64,000 bases of DNA from Nonomuraea solani. GTDB lineage: Bacteria; Actinomycetota; Actinomycetes; Streptosporangiales; Streptosporangiaceae. The stretch spans positions 1 through 64,000 of the forward strand of contig NZ_FNVT01000013.1 in assembly GCF_900108335.1 (NCBI RefSeq), in the 5' to 3' direction. Position numbers and translations under genes: made by a program. The notes under the pieces are model-generated. The model was not told where the DNA came from. It did no database searches and saw only the letters and a list, made by a program, of their open reading frames with translations. Below are positions 8,216 through 19,353 of the stretch, in pieces (position 1 is the first letter of the stretch; the number at the start of each line of letters is the position of its first letter).

Positions 8216-9295
8216 ATGACCATCACCCCCTTCCGTGTCGAGATCCCCCAGGCCGACCTCGACGACCTCCAGGCCCGCCTCGCGCTGACCCGCTTCACCG
8301 ACGAGATCCCCGGCTCCGACCAGGGCGTCGCCGTCGAGCGGGTCAAGCGCCTGGTCGGCCACTGGCGCGACGGGTTCGACTGGCGGGCGCAGGAGGCGCG
8401 GCTGAACGCGTACCCGCAGTTCACCACGGAGATCGACGGCCAGAACATCCACTTCGTCCACGTACGCTCCAGCAACCCCGACGCGCTCCCCCTGATCCTC
8501 ACCCACGGCTGGCCGGGCTCGATCGCCGAATACCTCAACGCCATCGAGCCCCTTTCGCGCCACTTCCACCTCGTCATCCCGTCGCTGCCCGGCTACGGCT
8601 TCTCGGGGCCGACCCGCGAGCTGGGCTGGAACAACCTGCGCATCGCCCGGGCGTGGGCCGAGCTGATGGCCAGGCTCGGCTACGAGCGCTACGGCGCGGC
8701 CGGCAACGACGGGGGCTCGATGATCTCGCCGGAGCTCGGCAGGATCGACCCGGAGCACGTGGTGGGCGTGCACGTCACGCAGGTGTTCTCGTTCCCGTCG
8801 GGCGACCCTGCCGAGTTCGCCGGGCTGACCGAGGAGGAGCAGGCGGCCCTGGGCGTCCTCGACTGGTTCTGGAAGGAGAAGGGCGCGTTCAACGTGCTGC
8901 AGTCGCAGCAGCCGCAGACGCTCGCGCACGCCATCGCCGACTCCCCCGCCGGGCTCGTGGGCTGGCTGGCCCAGCTCTTCGACGAGGACCTGGACGACGA
9001 CTTCGTGCTGACCAACGCCGCCATCCACTGGTTCACCGGAACGGCGGGCTCGGCGCTGCGCCTCTACTGGGAGAACGCCCGCGCCGAGCAGCCGAAGGAG
9101 CCGACGACCGTGCCGCTCGCGCTGGCCATGGCCGAGGGCGACTTCGCCTCGATCCGCCGCTTCGCGGACCGCGACCACGCCAACATCGTCTCCTGGAAGA
9201 CGCTGCCGGCCCCGGCCCACGGCCACTACACCGCGCACACCGCCACGGAGGCCCTCACCTCCGACATCACCACCTTCTTCGACGGCCTGCGCTGA
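8216..9295 (+). CDS. Epoxide hydrolase (EHN-type alpha/beta hydrolase)
   Basis: 359 residues with the N-terminal EHN domain (FRVEIPQADLDDLQARLALTR) followed by an alpha/beta-hydrolase fold. Oxyanion motif HGWPGS begins at His97; the nucleophile is Asp165 in GNDGGS, as in epoxide hydrolases rather than esterases; a late His (AHGHYT, near residue 336) completes the triad. The likely reaction is opening of an epoxide to a diol; the natural substrate is unknown. AAAGGA lies 7 nt before the ATG. Its last five codons, including the stop, are the first unit of a 15-bp tandem repeat that runs on into the intergenic space (see 9281-9355). Operators just upstream suggest induction by a small molecule. 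Confidence 0.88.
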   Translation: MTITPFRVEIPQADLDDLQARLALTRFTDEIPGSDQGVAVERVKRLVGHWRDGFDWRAQEARLNAYPQFTTEIDGQNIHFVHVRSSNPDALPLILTHGWPGSIAEYLNAIEPLSRHFHLVIPSLPGYGFSGPTRELGWNNLRIARAWAELMARLGYERYGAAGNDGGSMISPELGRIDPEHVVGVHVTQVFSFPSGDPAEFAGLTEEEQAALGVLDWFWKEKGAFNVLQSQQPQTLAHAIADSPAGLVGWLAQLFDEDLDDDFVLTNAAIHWFTGTAGSALRLYWENARAEQPKEPTTVPLALAMAEGDFASIRRFADRDHANIVSWKTLPAPAHGHYTAHTATEALTSDITTFFDGLR

Positions 9296-9355
9296 GACGG
9301 CCTGCGCTGAGACGGCCTGCGCTGAGACGGCCTGCGCTGAGACGGCCTGTGCTGA
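9281..9355. repeat. 15-bp tandem repeat, five copies, covering a stop codon
   Basis: Unit GACGGCCTGCGCTGA is repeated five times head to tail; the last copy has one change (CGC to TGT context). Copy one is the final coding stretch (Asp-Gly-Leu-Arg-stop) of the epoxide hydrolase; copies two to five lie after the stop and each carries another in-frame TGA. The array ends 5 nt before the ppc stop codon, so it fills the gap between convergent genes. Confidence 0.97.
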
Positions 9356-9360
9356 GGTCG

Positions 9361-11982
<2,622 letters not shown>

Positions 11983-12050
11983 GTTTCGAAGGGTATCGAG
12001 TCGTCTGGAACGACCGAAGACCGGTCTCAGTAATTGGACTAGACCACTGG

Positions 12051-13616
12051 TCAAGTGGGCTTTGAGACGGCCGCCAGGAGCTCCGGCATCCGGGCGAAGC
12101 CGATTTTCGCGGCCAGTCGTCTGCCGAGGACTTCGGCCAGCAGGCCGTAGAACGGCGCGGCCACGCTCACCCAGAGGAGCCCGAACAGCAGGGGCACGAC
12201 GAACGGCAGCGTGAGCAGCGCGATGCCGGCCGTCGCGCCCATGGCGGAGGCGAACGCCTGACCGCCCTGGCCGGGGGCGGCGCCGCTGAAGGCGTTCATC
12301 CGCTCGGGCACCGTGTACGGCAGCACCACGCTGGTCACCGACCCGACGCCGAGCCCGAGGCCGAGCGCGCCCCACCCGGTCAGTACGGCCGGCAGGATCA
12401 TCGCGGGATGCCCGGTGAACAGGCCGGTGGCCACGGCGATCACGGCCAGCAGCGGCACCGCGACCAGCGCGTTGGCCAGGTGGCGCCCGGCCAGATCGGT
12501 CGCCAGGCCGCGCTCTGAGCCGAACGCCACGGCGTTCATCCACAACGAGCGGCCGTCGATGCCGAACGCGTTGCCCGACTGCAGCGCGATCATCAGCGCG
12601 CCGACGCACGTGAGCAGGATCGGCACCCCGCCGCCGGGCCCGCCCTCGGAGGTGTTGCTCAGCGAGATCGACAGGATGACGGTGACGATGATGGTGCTGA
12701 ACCAGCCCACCCGGAACCGGGGCTCGCGCCTGATGTACTTCAGTTCCTTGGTCACCACCGCCGCCAGCGGCCCGTCGGGCACGAACCGGTCGATCAGGCC
12801 GCTCTCCCTGCGTACGGACGCGGCCTGGGTGGAGACGTCCGGCGTGACCAGGGCGCGGCCCAGCGCCTTGATCCACAGCCAGGCGAGCCCGGCCACGAGC
12901 AGCGCCACGAACACCACCTCGCCCAGCCCGGCCAGGCCCCCGTCGTCGATGGCGTGCGCCAGCATGCCGGGCGGGGTCCAGCGCAGCACGCCGGCCAGTT
13001 GGTGCAGCATGGCCGTCGGGTTGTCGAAGCCGGAGTTCATCAGCAGGTTGGGCAGTTGCGCGAGCACCACCACGAGCAGCGCGGCCACGGCCAGCACGTC
13101 GCGCCCGCGCCGGGTGCGCAGCGCGCTGGACAGCGACGTGGTGATCACCCGGGACGTCACCACGCAGAGCGCGAACTGCACGAGCACGGCCGGCACCCCG
13201 AGCAACCAGCCGCCGAGGTTCGAGGCCAGCCCGACCAGGGCGCCGAACGTGACAATCAGCATCGCCGCCGGCCAGACGCCGGTCACCGAGGCGGTGAACA
13301 GGCCGATCGCCAGCGTGCCGGTACGCAGCGGGAACAGCGACAGCTTCGCCGGGTCGAGCGTGTCGTCGAGGCCGAACGCGAGCAGCGGCACGATCATCCA
13401 GGAGACGAGGAAGAACGTGAACGCCATGATCACGAGTGACGCGGCGATGTCTGGCGGCGCCAGCCGGAGCAGGCTCATCAGGAAGAAGCCGAGCGCGGCC
13501 AGCCCGGCGGCGCTGACCAGGGTGAAGATGAACCCGAGCTTGCGCTGCAGGTCACCGCGCAGGTTGCCGGCCAGCAGCCGCAGCTTGAGCTGAGCGAAGA
13601 GCGCGACCGTGCTCAC
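12051..13616 (-). CDS. ABC exporter membrane subunit
   Basis: 521-residue integral membrane protein with about twelve hydrophobic segments spread over its length and no ATP-binding motif. It overlaps the ATPase gene by 4 nt (ATGA type), which marks it as that protein's membrane partner. The fold resembles large ABC-2 type permeases of actinomycetes in sequence character, but I do not recognise a subfamily or substrate. The start GTG at 13616 is within the overlap. Confidence 0.75.
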   Translation of the reverse strand: MSTVALFAQLKLRLLAGNLRGDLQRKLGFIFTLVSAAGLAALGFFLMSLLRLAPPDIAASLVIMAFTFFLVSWMIVPLLAFGLDDTLDPAKLSLFPLRTGTLAIGLFTASVTGVWPAAMLIVTFGALVGLASNLGGWLLGVPAVLVQFALCVVTSRVITTSLSSALRTRRGRDVLAVAALLVVVLAQLPNLLMNSGFDNPTAMLHQLAGVLRWTPPGMLAHAIDDGGLAGLGEVVFVALLVAGLAWLWIKALGRALVTPDVSTQAASVRRESGLIDRFVPDGPLAAVVTKELKYIRREPRFRVGWFSTIIVTVILSISLSNTSEGGPGGGVPILLTCVGALMIALQSGNAFGIDGRSLWMNAVAFGSERGLATDLAGRHLANALVAVPLLAVIAVATGLFTGHPAMILPAVLTGWGALGLGLGVGSVTSVVLPYTVPERMNAFSGAAPGQGGQAFASAMGATAGIALLTLPFVVPLLFGLLWVSVAAPFYGLLAEVLGRRLAAKIGFARMPELLAAVSKPT

Positions 13617-14395
13617 TGCTGGTCCTCGGCCCGCTTGGCGCCGAGCCAGGTCAGGCCGGCCTCCTCGCCGCCGTTCGGCGCGCGGCCGACGAGTTCGAGG
13701 AACGCCTGGTTGAGGGTACGCCCGTCGCGTACGCGCTCCAGCGGCCCCTGCGCCACGATGTGGCCCGCGCTCATCACCGACACCCAGTCACACAGCCGCT
13801 CGACCAGGTCCATCACGTGGCTGGAGAAGATCACGGTCGAGCCGGACGCGGTGTAGCGGCGCAGCACCTCGGTGAGCGTGTTGGCACTGACCGGGTCGAC
13901 GCCCTCGAACGGCTCGTCGAGGAAGAGCACCGACGGGTTGTGCAGCAGCGCGGCGGCCAGGCCGATCTTCTTGCGCATGCCGGTGGAGTAGTCGACGACG
14001 AGCTTGTCGGCCGCGTCTGACAGGTCCATCACCGTCAGCAGCTCCTCCGCGCGCTGCTCGACGTCGGCCTTGGGGATGCCGCGCAGCCGGCCGTTGTAGA
14101 GGAGCAGCTCGCGGCCCGACAGCCGCTCGAACAGCCGCAGCCCCTCGGGCAGCACGCCGATGCGGGCCTTGACCTCGACAGGGTCGCGCCAGACGTGGAA
14201 GCCGTCGACCTCGGCGGAGCCGCCGTCGGGGCGTAGCAGCGCGGTGATCATGCTGAGGGTGGTGGTCTTGCCCGCGCCGTTGGGGCCGACCAGTCCGGCG
14301 AAACTACCGGCGGGAACGACGAGATCGACCCCGGCGACCGCGATTTGCCGCCCATAACGCTTGAACAGCCCATGCGTGCGAACCGCATCCGTCAT
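13613..14395 (-). CDS. ABC transporter ATP-binding protein
   Basis: 260-residue ABC ATPase with Walker A GPNGAGKT, signature YSTGMRKK, Walker B VLFLDEP and the switch His in FSSHVMD. The single-domain arrangement followed by a separate permease indicates an ABC-2 type exporter. The transported compound is not evident from the neighbours. Divergent from accD; AGGTGG precedes the ATG. Confidence 0.88.
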   Translation of the reverse strand: MTDAVRTHGLFKRYGRQIAVAGVDLVVPAGSFAGLVGPNGAGKTTTLSMITALLRPDGGSAEVDGFHVWRDPVEVKARIGVLPEGLRLFERLSGRELLLYNGRLRGIPKADVEQRAEELLTVMDLSDAADKLVVDYSTGMRKKIGLAAALLHNPSVLFLDEPFEGVDPVSANTLTEVLRRYTASGSTVIFSSHVMDLVERLCDWVSVMSAGHIVAQGPLERVRDGRTLNQAFLELVGRAPNGGEEAGLTWLGAKRAEDQQ

Positions 14396-14431
14396 GGATC
14401 CACCTTAGGAGGAGGGACTAGCCTTGCGCGC

Positions 14432-16018
14432 ATGAGCGCTGCCGAGGCCGTACCGGAAAAGCCGGATATTCACACCACCGCGGGGAAGATCGCCGATCTG
14501 GAGCGGCGGCTGGACGAGGCCGTGCACGCGGGCTCGGCGGCGGCGGTGGACAAGCAGCACGCGCGCGGCAAGATGACGGCCAGGGAGCGGGTGCTGGCGC
14601 TGCTGGACGAGGGCTCGTTCGTGGAGTTCGACGAGTTCGCCAGGCACCGGTCCTCGATGTTCGGGCTGGAAAAGCGGCGGCCTTACGGCGACGGCGTCAT
14701 CACCGGGCACGGCACGATCGACGGCCGGCAGGTGTGCGTGTTCTCGCAGGACGTGACCGTGTTCGGCGGCTCGCTCGGCGAGGTGTACGGCGAGAAGATC
14801 GTCAAGGTGCTCGACCTGGCCGTCAAGACCGGCTGCCCGATCATCGGCATCAACGAGGGCGGCGGCGCGCGCATCCAGGAGGGCGTGGTCGCGCTCGGCC
14901 TGTACGCGGAGATCTTCAAGCGCAACGTGCACGCCTCCGGCGTCATCCCGCAGATCTCGCTCATCATGGGGGCGGCGGCCGGCGGGCACGTCTATTCCCC
15001 CGCTCTGACCGACTTCGTGGTGATGGTGGACCAGACGTCGCAGATGTTCATCACGGGGCCCGACGTGATCAAGACGGTGACGGGCGAGGAGGTCACGTTC
15101 GAGGAGCTCGGCGGGGCCCACACGCACAACACGAAGTCGGGCGTGGCCCACTACCAGGCCAGCGATGAGAACGACGCGCTCGAATACGTCAAAACGCTGC
15201 TGTCGTACCTGCCGTCCAACAACCTCGACGAGGCGCCGCTCTTCGAGGCCGCCACCGACCTGGAGCCCGACCCCGACCTCGACGAGCTGATCCCCGACTC
15301 GGCCAACCAGCCGTACGACATGCACCGGGTGATCGAGCACGTGCTGGACGACGGGGAGTTCCTGGAGGTCCACGCGCTGTTCGCGCCGAACATCGTGGTG
15401 GGGTACGGCCGGGTGGACGGTCAGCCGGTCGGGATCGTGGCCAACCAGCCCATGCATTTCGCCGGATGTCTGGATATCAACGCATCAGAGAAGGCCGCGC
15501 GATTTATTCGAACATGTGATGCGTTTAATATTCCAATCCTGACATTTGTTGATGTACCGGGATTCCTTCCTGGGACCGATCAGGAATGGAACGGAATCAT
15601 CCGCCGGGGCGCCAAGCTCCTGTACGCCTACGCCGAGGCCACCGTCCCGCTCATCACGGTCATCACCCGCAAGGCGTACGGCGGCGCGTACGACGTCATG
15701 GGCTCCAAGCACCTCGGCGCCGACGTGAACCTGGCCTGGCCCACCGCGCAGATCGCGGTCATGGGCGCCCAGGGCGCGGTCAACATCCTCTACCGGCGCG
15801 AACTGGCCGCCTCCGACGATCCCGAGGCCGAGCGGGCCCGGCTGGTCACCGAGTACGAGGACACGCTGGCCAACCCGTACATCGCGGCGGAGCGTGGCTA
15901 CGTGGACGCGGTGATCCGCCCGTCCGAGACGCGGCCGCAGGTCGTCAGGGCGCTGCGCGCGCTGCGGAACAAGCGGGCCACACTCCCGCCCAAGAAGCAT
16001 GGGAACATCCCGCTATGA
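14432..16018 (+). CDS. accD: Acyl-CoA carboxylase carboxyltransferase beta subunit
   Basis: 528-residue carboxyltransferase (acetyl-/propionyl-CoA carboxylase beta, AccD/PccB type) that moves the carboxyl group from biotin to acyl-CoA, making malonyl- or methylmalonyl-CoA. Motifs: GGGARIQEG, GAAAGGHVYSPALTDF and the second oxyanion region RKAYGGAYDVMGSKHLGAD. ATG 14432 lies some 15 nt after AGGAGGAGGG, a long spacing. The gene ends in an ATGA overlap with accE. Between 15481 and 15600 the codons switch abruptly to A/T-ending forms (TTT, ATT, AAT, GTT; 56 G/C of 120 bases by hand count) although the protein stays conserved; see findings. Acetyl versus propionyl preference cannot be told from sequence alone. 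Confidence 0.93.
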   Translation: MSAAEAVPEKPDIHTTAGKIADLERRLDEAVHAGSAAAVDKQHARGKMTARERVLALLDEGSFVEFDEFARHRSSMFGLEKRRPYGDGVITGHGTIDGRQVCVFSQDVTVFGGSLGEVYGEKIVKVLDLAVKTGCPIIGINEGGGARIQEGVVALGLYAEIFKRNVHASGVIPQISLIMGAAAGGHVYSPALTDFVVMVDQTSQMFITGPDVIKTVTGEEVTFEELGGAHTHNTKSGVAHYQASDENDALEYVKTLLSYLPSNNLDEAPLFEAATDLEPDPDLDELIPDSANQPYDMHRVIEHVLDDGEFLEVHALFAPNIVVGYGRVDGQPVGIVANQPMHFAGCLDINASEKAARFIRTCDAFNIPILTFVDVPGFLPGTDQEWNGIIRRGAKLLYAYAEATVPLITVITRKAYGGAYDVMGSKHLGADVNLAWPTAQIAVMGAQGAVNILYRRELAASDDPEAERARLVTEYEDTLANPYIAAERGYVDAVIRPSETRPQVVRALRALRNKRATLPPKKHGNIPL

Positions 16019-16215
16019 CCACTGACCTGCGGATTGTCCGAGGCGACGCCACGCCCGAAGAGATCGCCGCGTTGGTGGCCGTCCTCGGCACCCGGCGAGC
16101 CGAACCGGAGACGTCTCCCGTACCCCGCCGACAAACGTGGCGAAACCCATCCCGAGGTATGCGTAAGCCTGTCCCTCCAGGGAAGTCGGCATGGCGGATG
16201 AGCGCTCTACCCTAG
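16015..16215 (+). CDS. accE: Acyl-CoA carboxylase epsilon subunit
   Basis: 66-residue small protein beginning MTTDLRIVRGDATPEEIAALVAVL, the actinobacterial AccE/PccE signature, with an Arg/Pro-rich tail ending in the usual W-R-x-S-x-LP pattern. Epsilon subunits bind and stimulate the alpha-beta carboxylase complex. It overlaps the accD stop codon by 4 nt, so it is translationally coupled. Its stop codon lies within the left arm of an inverted repeat (16212-16266). Confidence 0.88.
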   Translation: MTTDLRIVRGDATPEEIAALVAVLGTRRAEPETSPVPRRQTWRNPSRGMRKPVPPGKSAWRMSALP

Positions 16216-16266
16216 ATAGATCCTGGGAATCGGGTGTCAAGTTCCCTGGGAGTTGGGACTATCTAG
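16212..16266. promoter_or_regulatory. Nested inverted repeat between accE and NYN gene
   Basis: Outer arms CTAGATAG (16212-16219) and CTATCTAG (16259-16266) are perfect complements, extended by TCC/GGA after a bulge; inside them GGGAA and TTCCC form a second stem. It could be the accDE terminator, or an operator/cruciform. A TATAGT that could serve as a -10 box for the NYN gene follows at about 16280. Confidence 0.55.
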
Positions 16267-16322
16267 AGAAAGTGGGCGTATATAGTCGGCCGATCAACTA
16301 ACACCGCGGCCTGGAGGACGAC

Positions 16323-17264
16323 ATGGCCATCCCAGACCTCATGCCGCATCCTGTGGCAGCCAAGTACGCCGTCCTAGTGGATGTCGGTTATCTGTACGCT
16401 GCGGCAGGCGAAGTGCTGCTCGGCGCGAAGGAGCGCAAGGAATATCGGGTGGCCGCCGATGAGCTCATCCAGAGTCTACAGAAACATGCAGAGGAACGTA
16501 TTTCCGGCGAACTTCTGCGGATCTATTGGTATGACGCGGCCCGTGACCGCGTGCCCACGGTTGACCAGCGGGTCATCGCCCAGCTCCCGTGGGTCAAGGT
16601 GCGGCTTGGCAACCTGAACGCCCGTGGCCAGCAGAAGGGTGTGGACGCGCAGATCCGCAGCGATCTGGAGGCCCTGGCCCGGCATCACGCGGTCACTGAC
16701 ACGATCCTGCTGGCGGGCGATGAGGACATGGTCCCGGCGGTCGAGGCGGCGCAGGCGTACGGCGTGCGCATCCATCTGTGGGGCGTCGAACCTCCTTACG
16801 GCACCAACCAGGCCGAGCGCCTCGTGTGGGAGTCCGACACCGTCGAAGTGATCTCCGCTGATTTCCTGAGGCCCTTTTTCAGCCGTGCTCCGCAGCCCGT
16901 CGCGGTCCCGCCACCAGCCGCCGCCCCGTCGCCCGCCCAGGTCTTCGCCGGGCGCGCACCGGTCAAACCGCACGCGAAACCCGGCCAGGTCGCCAAGCTC
17001 GGGCCGAGCCGCCCGCGCGTGGAGGACGTCGGCGAGCACGTGGCGCAGAAGTGGATCCTCACCCGCGGCCGCGACAACATCCGCGACCTGCTGCCCGGCC
17101 CCATCCTGCCGACCGTCATCGACACCGAGCTGCTGATCGAGGCGGAGAAGGAGCTCGGGCACTCGCTGCGGCCCTACCCGGAGGCGCGGGTGTGGCTGCG
17201 TGACGGGTTCTGGGCTCGGGTCTACCGGGAGTTCGACCTGGGGGTCGGCGTCTCGTCCAAGTAA
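16323..17264 (+). CDS. NYN-domain (PIN-like) putative ribonuclease
   Basis: 313 residues. The first ~175 form a NYN/PIN-like nuclease domain with the expected acidic residues: Asp20 (LVDVGYL), Asp108 (KGVDAQI), and Asp133 and Asp135 (LAGDEDMVPAV). A Pro/Ala-rich linker (about 195-220) leads to a C-terminal helical domain with ILTRGRDNIRDLLPG and PTVIDTELLIEAEKEL, similar in layout to LOTUS/OST-like RNA-binding modules, though that is only a tentative comparison. GGAGG lies 7 nt before the ATG. The RNA target is unknown. It stands as a single gene between accE and the alkylation-repair operon, with terminator-like structures on both sides. Confidence 0.8.
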   Translation: MAIPDLMPHPVAAKYAVLVDVGYLYAAAGEVLLGAKERKEYRVAADELIQSLQKHAEERISGELLRIYWYDAARDRVPTVDQRVIAQLPWVKVRLGNLNARGQQKGVDAQIRSDLEALARHHAVTDTILLAGDEDMVPAVEAAQAYGVRIHLWGVEPPYGTNQAERLVWESDTVEVISADFLRPFFSRAPQPVAVPPPAAAPSPAQVFAGRAPVKPHAKPGQVAKLGPSRPRVEDVGEHVAQKWILTRGRDNIRDLLPGPILPTVIDTELLIEAEKELGHSLRPYPEARVWLRDGFWARVYREFDLGVGVSSK

Positions 17265-17269
17265 GTGGT

Positions 17270-17306
17270 GAGCGGGCGGTGTCCGATTCCCGCTATCCGC
17301 CCGCTC
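17270..17306 (+). terminator. Hairpin terminator after NYN gene
   Basis: GAGCGGGCGG (17270-17279) pairs perfectly with CCGCCCGCTC (17297-17306) across a 17-nt loop, just 6 nt past the stop codon. Confidence 0.65.
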
Positions 17307-17386
17307 CCACCTGCTGACCTGCGCTTTGACGGTGGCGTCCGATTTCCGCCAGTCAGCGCCCGTGGACAGCGCATACCGTCAGAGGC

Positions 17387-18844
17387 ATGTCACCACTAGA
17401 GCTCGACTTCGACTCCTGTTACCGGGCGGTCTCCGCCAGGGACTCCCGGTTCGACGGTCGTTTCTACACGGCGGTGACGACGACGCGTATCTACTGCCGT
17501 CCGATCTGCCCGGCCCGTACGCCGTCGTCCCGCAACGTGCGCTTCTACCGGCACGCGGCGTCGGCCGAGGCCGCCGGGTTCCGGCCGTGCAAGCGCTGCC
17601 GTCCCGAGCTGTCCCCCGGCGATCCCGGCTGGGACCTGCGTGGCGACCTCATCGGCCGGGCGCTGCGGCTCATCGACGACGGGGCGGCCGACGAACAGGG
17701 CGTCGGCGGGCTGGCCAGGCGGCTGCACATCACCGAGCGCCATCTGCACCGGCTGTTCGTGGCCGAGCTGGGCGTCGGGCCGCTGGCGGTGGCGCGGACG
17801 AAGCGGCTGCTGCTGGCCAAACAGCTCCTGACGGAGACGGGGCTGGCGGTGACGGAGGTGGCGTTCGCGGCGGGGTTCGGCAGTGTGCGGCAGTTCAACG
17901 CGACGATGCGGGAGACGTACGGGTTCACGCCGAGCGAACTGCGTGCGACGGCGGGCCGCCACGTGCCGCCGCCTGAAGCCGCGACCGGCCCGAACGGGCC
18001 GGCTGGCGCGACCGGAGCTGGGGCGACCGGGGCTGGGGCGACCCGGCCTGCGACGTTGCGGTTGCGGCTGCACCGGCGGGAGCCGTACGACGCGGAGGCG
18101 GCTTTCGCGTTCCTCGCCTCCCGGGCGATTCCCGGCCTGGAGGTGGCGGACGGGACGTCGTACGCCAGAGCCGTACCGGGCGGGACGATCACGCTCACAC
18201 CGCAGCGGGATCACATCGCCCTGGACGTCGCGGTGGACGACACCCGGCAGCTCGCGCGCGTCGTGGCCCGCTGCCGCCGCCTGCTCGACCTGGACGCGGA
18301 CCCCGAGGCCATCTCGGAGATCCTCGGCCGGACCTCGCTCGCCCCCCTCGTCGCGGCGCGGCCCGGGTTGCGGGTGCCGGGGGCGTTCGACGGGTTCGAG
18401 CTGGCCGTACGCGCGGTCGTGGGCCAGCAGATCTCGGTGGCGGGCGCGCGTACGCTGCTCGGCCGCATCGTCGCCAGGGCCGCCGCACCACTCTTCCCGA
18501 CCCCCGCCCACCTCCTGGAGACCGACCTGACCGGGCTCGGCCTGACCAACCGCCGGATCGACACCCTCAAGGACCTGGCCGCCCGCCTGGCCGAGGGTCG
18601 GATCGACCTGGACGGCGGCCAGGACCCGGCGGAGGCGGTGGCGGGGCTGCTGGAGGTCCGCGGCATCGGGCCGTGGACGGCCGGCTATGTCGCGCTGCGC
18701 GCGCTGCGCGACCCCGACGCCTGGCCCACGGGCGACCTCGTGCTCGTCAAGCGCATGGCCGCCCTGGGCATTCCCGAAGACCACATCGAGCGGTGGCGCC
18801 CGTGGCGGGCGTACGCCGCCCTGCACCTTTGGAGCTCCTCATGA
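17387..18844 (+). CDS. Ada-AlkA fusion: methylphosphotriester sensor and DNA glycosylase
   Basis: 485-residue bifunctional protein. Residues ~1-80 are the Ada zinc/methyl-acceptor domain, with cysteines in IYCRPICPA and PCKRCRPE (the first is the expected methyl acceptor). Residues ~85-190 are an AraC-type DNA-binding domain (two helix-turn-helices). After an Ala/Gly/Thr-rich linker, residues ~225-485 are an AlkA-type 3-methyladenine glycosylase with helix-hairpin-helix LLEVRGIGPWTAGY and catalytic Asp in PTGDLVLVKRM. The protein senses alkylated phosphotriesters, becomes a transcription activator and also removes alkylated bases. Same fusion as mycobacterial AdaA. It overlaps ogt by 4 nt. 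Confidence 0.93.
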   Translation: MSPLELDFDSCYRAVSARDSRFDGRFYTAVTTTRIYCRPICPARTPSSRNVRFYRHAASAEAAGFRPCKRCRPELSPGDPGWDLRGDLIGRALRLIDDGAADEQGVGGLARRLHITERHLHRLFVAELGVGPLAVARTKRLLLAKQLLTETGLAVTEVAFAAGFGSVRQFNATMRETYGFTPSELRATAGRHVPPPEAATGPNGPAGATGAGATGAGATRPATLRLRLHRREPYDAEAAFAFLASRAIPGLEVADGTSYARAVPGGTITLTPQRDHIALDVAVDDTRQLARVVARCRRLLDLDADPEAISEILGRTSLAPLVAARPGLRVPGAFDGFELAVRAVVGQQISVAGARTLLGRIVARAAAPLFPTPAHLLETDLTGLGLTNRRIDTLKDLAARLAEGRIDLDGGQDPAEAVAGLLEVRGIGPWTAGYVALRALRDPDAWPTGDLVLVKRMAALGIPEDHIERWRPWRAYAALHLWSSS

Positions 18845-19353
18845 TCGCAGCTCAGCTCGTACCGACGCCGGTGGGCCCGCTGGCCCTGCTGGCCCAGGAC
18901 GGGGTACTGGTCGCGGCCGGCTTCACCGCCGACCCGGCGGAGATGTTCGTCCGCCTCACGGCGGACCTCCAGGCACAGGGCCTGGAAGTGGTGGACGACC
19001 TCGGCCCCGCCACGGAGGCCGTCCGCGCGTACCTGTCCGGCGACCTCTACGCCCTGGACGCCATCCCGGTCTCCCAGCCCGGCACCCCTACGCGCAAGCG
19101 GCTGCACCAGGCGTTGCGCGAGGTCAAGGCGGGGACGACGGTGTCGTACGCGGAACTGGCCGAACGAGCGGGCCTCCCGAAGACGGCGGCCCGAGCGGCC
19201 GGCTCGGCCTGCGCCCAGAACCTGATCGCACCCTTCATACCGTGCCATCGGGTGCTGCCCAGCTCGGGTGGTTACGGCGGGTATTACTACGGCGTACCGG
19301 TAAAAGAATGGCTCATTGCCCACGAATCCGGAGCAATGGTCATTTCACGGTAA
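18841..19353 (+). CDS. ogt: Methylated-DNA--protein-cysteine methyltransferase
   Basis: 170-residue suicide enzyme that removes the methyl group from O6-methylguanine onto its own cysteine. The acceptor Cys135 lies in the invariant PCHRVLP motif, preceded by the Arg-finger/HTH region (SYAELAERAGLPKTAARAAG). Start ATG overlaps the Ada-AlkA stop by 4 nt, so the two are co-translated and should be induced together by the upstream sensor. Its 3' end overlaps the convergent MFS gene by 14 nt. Confidence 0.94.
   Translation: MIAAQLVPTPVGPLALLAQDGVLVAAGFTADPAEMFVRLTADLQAQGLEVVDDLGPATEAVRAYLSGDLYALDAIPVSQPGTPTRKRLHQALREVKAGTTVSYAELAERAGLPKTAARAAGSACAQNLIAPFIPCHRVLPSSGGYGGYYYGVPVKEWLIAHESGAMVISR

Noticed and set aside
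9281..9355. Possible CRISPR array
   Set aside because: Units are contiguous with no spacers, so it is a simple tandem repeat.
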